Source: Ardenticatenaceae bacterium (GTDB taxonomy: Bacteria; Chloroflexota; Anaerolineae; Promineifilales; Promineifilaceae). Taken from it: 64,000 bases of DNA. The stretch is taken from the NCBI GenBank assembly GCA_020634235.1, contig JACKCB010000002.1, forward strand, positions 558,001-622,000, in the 5' to 3' direction. Both the position numbers and the translations under genes were made by a program. Positions 60,325 through 64,000 of this stretch are shown piece after piece; within the stretch, counting starts at the first letter, position 1, and each line of letters begins with the position of its first letter. A model generated the notes under the pieces. It was not told the origin of the DNA. It searched no databases and saw only the letters and a program-made list of their open reading frames with translations.

Positions 60325-61011
60325 ATGACCCAGACAATCTTAGTCGTGGATGACGCCGAAAACCTGCGCGGCCTGCTAAAAAGCTATCTGGCCCAGGAAG
60401 GCTACCGGGTGGTTACCGCCAGCAACGGGCGCGAGGCCCTCTTCATCGCCCGCGACGAGAAGCCCGACCTCATTGTGCTGGACCTGATGATGCCTGAAAT
60501 GGGCGGCTATGACTTCATGCGCCACTTCAGCCGCGAAGCAGACGTACCCATCATCTTGCTCACCGCCCGGCTGGAGGAGAATGACAAGGTCCTGGGGCTT
60601 GAACTGGGGGCCGACGATTACGTCACCAAACCCTTCAGCATGCGCGAGCTAACCGCCCGGATTCGCGCCGTGCTGCGCCGCGCCGGCAAAGCCACACCCC
60701 AGGCCGCCACCCTGCGCGCCGGCGATATCATGCTAGACCGCAGTGGCCGCCTGGTGCAGGTCGCCCAGCAGACGGTAAACCTGACCCCCTCGGAATTCGA
60801 CTTGCTGGCCGCCCTGATGGCCGAACCCGGCCGGGCCTTCTCCCGCATGGAACTGCTCGACCTGCTGCAAGGCACCGGCTTCGAAGGCTACGAGCGCACC
60901 ATCGACGTCCACATTCGCAACCTGCGCACCAAGATAGAACCCGACCCCAGCCAGCCGCACTACATCGAAACCGTCTACGGCCACGGCTACCGCCTCTCTC
61001 CGGACCTGTAA
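60325..61011 (+). CDS. OmpR-family response regulator of a two-component system
   Basis: 228 residues. Receiver: V-V-D-D-A, acceptor Asp in L-I-V-L-D-L-M-M-P, Thr in L-L-T-A, K-P-F. Winged helix: L-T-P-S-E-F-D-L-L-A-A-L-M, T-I-D-V-H-I-R-N-L-R-T-K-I-E and V-Y-G-H-G-Y-R-L. ATG 60325 has AAGGA upstream. The kinase gene starts three bases after its stop. Candidate target sites are the direct repeats at 59293 and 63666. Confidence 0.94.
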   Translation: MTQTILVVDDAENLRGLLKSYLAQEGYRVVTASNGREALFIARDEKPDLIVLDLMMPEMGGYDFMRHFSREADVPIILLTARLEENDKVLGLELGADDYVTKPFSMRELTARIRAVLRRAGKATPQAATLRAGDIMLDRSGRLVQVAQQTVNLTPSEFDLLAALMAEPGRAFSRMELLDLLQGTGFEGYERTIDVHIRNLRTKIEPDPSQPHYIETVYGHGYRLSPDL

Positions 61012-61014
61012 CCC

Positions 61015-62373
61015 ATGCGCTCGCTAGCCCTCAAGCTCACCCTGGCCTTCCTCATCATCGGGCTAACCGGCGCGGGGCTGGTTGCCTTCTTCGTCGCCCA
61101 GCAAACCCAACGCGAATTCAACCAGTTCGTGCTGGATCGCTACCAGCTCGACCTGCTCGACGAGCTGGCCCAGTATTACCAGAATCAGGGCAGTTGGGAC
61201 AACCTCAACGCCGTATTGGTAACCAACCCAGATCGCCCCACCAACGGGCATGCACGGCGAGAGTGGACGCCGGTCACCGTCATCGATATCCACGACGTGG
61301 TGGTTGCCGGCGCGCCCCCTTACGCCACTGGCCAGCAGCTAACTGGCGACGTGCTGCGCGCCGCCCTGCCCATCGAAGTAGACGGCGAGATAGTCGGCCG
61401 GGTCATCTTGCCCGATTATGCCGCGCGCGGTTTTGCCCTGCCCGATTCACCGGAGATGCGCTTCATCGCTGCCGTGCAGCGGGCCATTGTCTACAGCGCC
61501 CTCGGGGCCACGGTCATCGCCCTGCTGCTGGGCATTTTGCTGGCCCGCACCATCTCGCGCCCGGTGCGCGAACTGACCCAGGCCACGCACCGCGTGGCGC
61601 AAGGCGACCTGGGGCACGAGGTGCCAGTGCGCGCCAGAGATGAGATCGGCGAACTGGCCGTCTCCTTCAACCAGATGAGTACCAACCTGGCCAGCGCCAA
61701 CGCCTTGCGCCGCCAAATGACGGCCGACATTGCCCACGAACTGCGCACGCCCACCAGCGTGATCATGGGCTATACAGAGGCGCTGAGTGACGGCAAGCTG
61801 GCCGGCACGCCAGACATGTACAGCGTGATGCACCAGGAAGCACAGCACCTGAACCACCTGATTGAGGATTTGCGCACCCTATCTCTGGCCGACGCGGGTG
61901 AACTGCCCCTGCTGCGGCAGCCGGTTGCCCCGCTGGAGCTGCTGGAGCGCGCAGCGGCTTCATACAGCGTGCAGGCGGACAGGCAGGGGGTAATGCTGCA
62001 AGTGCGGCCGGCCACCCCGCTGCCGGAGATTGAAGCCGACCCGGAGCGCCTGGCCCAGGTGTTGAGTAACCTGGTGAGCAATGCGCTGCGTTATACCCCG
62101 GCCGGGGGTCACATCACCCTCTCCGCCAGCGCCAATCAGGCGGATGTGCAGCTCCACATTCAGGACACCGGCCGCGGCATCGCCCCTGAAGAGCTGCCCC
62201 ACATCTTCCGCCGCTTCTATCGCGGCGAGAAGGCCCGGCCGCAAAGCGGCGAGTCGGGCCTGGGCCTAGCCATTGCCCGTTCCATTGTCGAGGCCCACGG
62301 CGGCACCATCAGCGCTGCCAGCCAACTAGGGCAGGGCACCACCATCACCATCAACCTACCCATCACCGCGTAA
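61015..62373 (+). CDS. Membrane sensor histidine kinase (BaeS-like)
   Basis: 452 residues. Two membrane segments (about 5-27 and 160-180) enclose an extracytoplasmic sensor of ~130 residues; HAMP (R-P-V-R-E-L-T-Q-A, G-D-L-G-H-E-V-P-V), dimerisation helix with phospho-His in D-I-A-H-E-L-R-T-P, and HATPase motifs N-L-V-S-N-A-L-R-Y-T-P, D-T-G-R-G-I and S-G-L-G-L-A-I follow. It forms an operon with the regulator at 60325. The signal is likely at the cell envelope, as with BaeS. Confidence 0.94.
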   Translation: MRSLALKLTLAFLIIGLTGAGLVAFFVAQQTQREFNQFVLDRYQLDLLDELAQYYQNQGSWDNLNAVLVTNPDRPTNGHARREWTPVTVIDIHDVVVAGAPPYATGQQLTGDVLRAALPIEVDGEIVGRVILPDYAARGFALPDSPEMRFIAAVQRAIVYSALGATVIALLLGILLARTISRPVRELTQATHRVAQGDLGHEVPVRARDEIGELAVSFNQMSTNLASANALRRQMTADIAHELRTPTSVIMGYTEALSDGKLAGTPDMYSVMHQEAQHLNHLIEDLRTLSLADAGELPLLRQPVAPLELLERAAASYSVQADRQGVMLQVRPATPLPEIEADPERLAQVLSNLVSNALRYTPAGGHITLSASANQADVQLHIQDTGRGIAPEELPHIFRRFYRGEKARPQSGESGLGLAIARSIVEAHGGTISAASQLGQGTTITINLPITA

Positions 62374-62402
62374 GACAGACCGCGTCGGTTATCACTGCGC
62401 CT

Positions 62403-63599
62403 ATGCCCAACATCCCCGGCCACAAACTGCTCCTGCGTCTGCTGCTGGCGGCGGCGGTCTTTTGGCTGCTGGCCGCCTGCCGCCCTGCCCCAGCACCAGC
62501 CCCCACCACGCCCCCCACGGCTACGCCGCCCCCCGCCGCCACCGAAATCAGCCGGGCAGCAACGCCCACGCCCCGCCCCAGCAGCACCCCCCGGCCGGAG
62601 CCGGCCACCGTCACCCCAATCCCCACCGTCACCGCCACGCCCCAACCCACCAGCACCACCATTCCCACCGCCACCCCTACGCCCTCCCCCACCCCCACCC
62701 ATCCGCTGATGATCGAGGTGATGCGCGAGCAATCCTACCCCGGCAGCGAGCTGATCTTTGAGGAAACGCTGGAACCGGGGGACAATTACGACCGCTACAT
62801 CGTCTCCTACCTGTCGGAAGGCAACAAAATCTACGCCTTGCTAACCATTCCCCAGGGAGACCCCCCGGCCGGGGGCTGGCCCATCATCATCTTCAACCAC
62901 GGCTATATCGCCCCGTCCGAGTACCGCACCACCGAGCGCTACGTGGCCTACGTGGATGGCTTTGCCCGCAGCGGCTACATCGTCTTCCGCTCCGATTACC
63001 GCGGGCATGGCAGTTCAGAGGGGGTGGCCAACGGCGGCTATGGCACGCCCGACTACACCGTGGACGTGTTGAATGGGATGGCCTCGGTGCGGCGCCTGGC
63101 AGTGGCCGACCCCGGCCGGGTAGGCATGTGGGGCCATTCGATGGGCGGGCAGATCACCCTGCGCGCCATGGTCGTCTCCCCAGACATCAAAGCCGGCGTC
63201 ATCTGGGCCGGCGTCGTTGCCGCCTACCCCGACCTGCTGGCCGCCTGGCGGCGAGACAACAACGAGCTAACCCCCACTCCCGATCCCACCCGCCAGGCCC
63301 GGCGCTGGTCCCAACAGCTCTACGACACCTACGGCCGGCCAGAGGAAAACCCCCAATTCTGGGCCGCCATCTCCCCCAACAGCTACCTGACCGACCTCTC
63401 CGGCCCCATCCAACTGCACCACGGCACCAGCGACATCGTGGTCCCCCTGGCCTTTTCAGAACTGCTCTACGCCGAGATGCAAGCCGCCGGCATGCCCGCA
63501 GAGCTATTTCTATACGAAGGCGACAACCACAACATCGCCAACAACCTCGACCTGGCCCTGCAGCGCTCCATCGCCTTCTTCGACACCTACGTCAGGTAG
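62403..63599 (+). CDS. Secreted alpha/beta-hydrolase lipoprotein (dienelactone hydrolase/S9-like)
   Basis: 398 residues. Lipobox L-L-A-A-C at ~22-26, then a ~70-residue Pro/Thr-rich linker, then an alpha/beta hydrolase: I-I-I-F-N-H-G-Y, nucleophile G-H-S-M-G-G, Asp in H-G-T-S-D-I-V-V-P, and His in Y-E-G-D-N-H-N-I-A. Substrates of this family include esters and peptides; not decidable. It is 29 bases after the kinase gene, likely the third gene of the operon, anchored outside by Lgt-modified Cys. Confidence 0.85.
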   Translation: MPNIPGHKLLLRLLLAAAVFWLLAACRPAPAPAPTTPPTATPPPAATEISRAATPTPRPSSTPRPEPATVTPIPTVTATPQPTSTTIPTATPTPSPTPTHPLMIEVMREQSYPGSELIFEETLEPGDNYDRYIVSYLSEGNKIYALLTIPQGDPPAGGWPIIIFNHGYIAPSEYRTTERYVAYVDGFARSGYIVFRSDYRGHGSSEGVANGGYGTPDYTVDVLNGMASVRRLAVADPGRVGMWGHSMGGQITLRAMVVSPDIKAGVIWAGVVAAYPDLLAAWRRDNNELTPTPDPTRQARRWSQQLYDTYGRPEENPQFWAAISPNSYLTDLSGPIQLHHGTSDIVVPLAFSELLYAEMQAAGMPAELFLYEGDNHNIANNLDLALQRSIAFFDTYVR

Positions 63600-63665
63600 T
63601 CTGTTCGCCCAGCCGTTCAACCTCTCAGCCCAGACCTCCCCCAACCCAAACAACTTCCGAATCAC

Positions 63666-63700
63666 TTCTTAATAACTTCTGAACATTCGTCCGCTATGAT
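63666..63700 (+). promoter_or_regulatory. Operator-like direct repeats and promoter of the last gene
   Basis: TTCTTAAT (63666) and TTCTGAAC (63677) are direct repeats 11 bases apart. The -10 is TATGAT (63695-63700). From 63679 the sequence matches the YceI promoter block at 59317-59338 in 18 of 22 positions. Confidence 0.6.
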
Positions 63701-63779
63701 CTAACCATGTTCGGATGACCAGCAGCCTGGTCATAGTATGCAAGACAAAATGACAAATATGCAAAAGGAGAAACAGCGT

Positions 63780-64000
63780 ATGGCAAAACAAAGTAGATGG
63801 ACTCGGATAATTCTTGGCACTGTGCTGGTGCTAGTGTTGGCCCTGGGGATCGGTGCCGCAGCTTACGCCCAGACATCCGGCGGCGACGATGCCGCCGCCG
63901 AAACCGATAGCACCACGCCCGAAACCGACGCCGACACCACAACCCCCGACGTCACCACCCCTTACACAGATCGGCATGGGCGTGACGGCTTTGCCACAGG
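63780..64000 (+). CDS. Secreted acidic Thr-rich protein, N-terminal part (cut by window end)
   Basis: At least 73 residues; the frame is open at the window edge. ATG 63780 has AAGGAG eleven bases upstream. Signal peptide I-I-L-G-T-V-L-V-L-V-L-A-L-G-I-G-A-A-A-Y with a likely A-Y-A cleavage site, followed by an Asp/Thr/Glu-rich mature start (G-G-D-D-A-A-A-E-T-D, T-T-P-E-T-D-A-D-T-T). Its promoter resembles that of the YceI gene, so it may belong to the same regulon. Confidence 0.75.
   Translation, partial: MAKQSRWTRIILGTVLVLVLALGIGAAAYAQTSGGDDAAAETDSTTPETDADTTTPDVTTPYTDRHGRDGFAT

Larger units (their letters stand above)
1..64000. repeat. Highly iterated palindrome CCCGGCCGGG dispersed across the window
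   Basis: The self-complementary decamer CCCGGCCGGG recurs throughout. By eye I count about 26 exact copies in the first 9.5 kb, about one per 365 bases, plus many copies matching only the central CCGGCCGG. At this GC content chance would give well under one exact copy per 9.5 kb. Copies lie inside genes (seven in menF alone, reading Pro-Ala-Gly) and between genes. Because it is a palindrome it is read identically from either strand. Local gaps in the distribution occur over lexA (about 9460-10540), the protease island (46394-48900, one exact copy) and the coding parts of 57010-59142. It resembles HIP1 of cyanobacteria in behaviour, not in sequence. Confidence 0.9.

Noticed and set aside
1..64000. 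CRISPR array or transposase/insertion sequence
   Set aside because: No regularly spaced 24-40-base repeats and no DDE or Tn motifs in any good reading frame. The short iterated palindrome is irregularly spaced.

Overview
The window is a GC-rich chromosomal segment that reads like a Chloroflexota (filamentous, Anaerolineae/Ardenticatenia/Caldilinea-type) genome. Grounds: Gram-positive-style LexA boxes, a menaquinone operon, many secreted lipoproteins with Pro/Thr linkers and no outer-membrane genes, secreted proteins ending in YLPL-type tails, FemAB-like and L,D-transpeptidase cell-wall enzymes, and sensors mixing REC/GAF/PAS with kinase or cyclase output. The genus cannot be fixed from sequence alone. 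I see no rRNA, CRISPR array, transposase or prophage.

Layout. 0-0.5 kb: the 3' end of a TPR gene facing a tRNA-Arg(CCG). 0.6-9.4 kb: a large membrane glycosyltransferase, an alkyltransferase-like protein, a GT2 glycosyltransferase with an HD hydrolase, a tungsten/molybdenum AOR-family oxidoreductase, a YbjN-like protein and a zinc-ribbon methyltransferase. 9.5-12.1 kb: lexA, then an FtsK-like ATPase and a small protein; both promoters carry a perfect LexA box. 12-21 kb: signalling genes (hybrid kinase, REC-GAF-PAS-cyclase, OmpR regulator), an oligopeptide-binding lipoprotein, rsmG and recF. 21-27.3 kb: a sulfatase-like hydrolase, lgt, guaB, a 56-aa basic/acidic protein and purB. 27.3-34.5 kb: a minus-strand menaquinone operon, tetR-menF-menD-menB-menE-menH, with a TetR-type operator. 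34.5-46.4 kb: a secreted beta-propeller protein with a CXXCH site, an orphan McrC, an SBBP-repeat protein, a fold-III PLP decarboxylase, and an unusual pair of fusions (solute-binding domain + OmpA; solute-binding domain + VWA) followed by an MBL hydrolase. 46.4-48.9 kb: a distinct island with a papain-like protease and a 110-aa partner. 49-56 kb: cell-wall genes (L,D-transpeptidase, two FemAB paralogues), zinc-ribbon proteins, an isocitrate/isopropylmalate dehydrogenase-like enzyme. 56.3-59.2 kb: small membrane proteins (NPEL repeat, two DUF1269-like, one DUF4203-like). 59.3-64 kb: a YceI protein, a two-component system, a lipoprotein hydrolase and the start of a secreted protein; the first and last share an operator-like promoter.

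The most striking global feature is the decamer CCCGGCCGGG, scattered about once per 350-400 bases through genes and spacers, like the HIP1 palindrome of cyanobacteria. In genes it reads as Pro-Ala-Gly, Pro-Gly-Arg or Arg-Pro-Gly. Between genes it forms terminators and sits in promoters. It is nearly absent from the protease island, lexA and the DUF1269 cluster.

Working together: lexA, the SOS-controlled FtsK-like gene and recF are DNA-repair related; men genes and the AOR enzyme belong to respiration/redox; guaB and purB to purine synthesis; lgt modifies the many lipoproteins seen here. Several genes appear to be transcribed from promoters placed so close to the start codon that their mRNAs should be leaderless.
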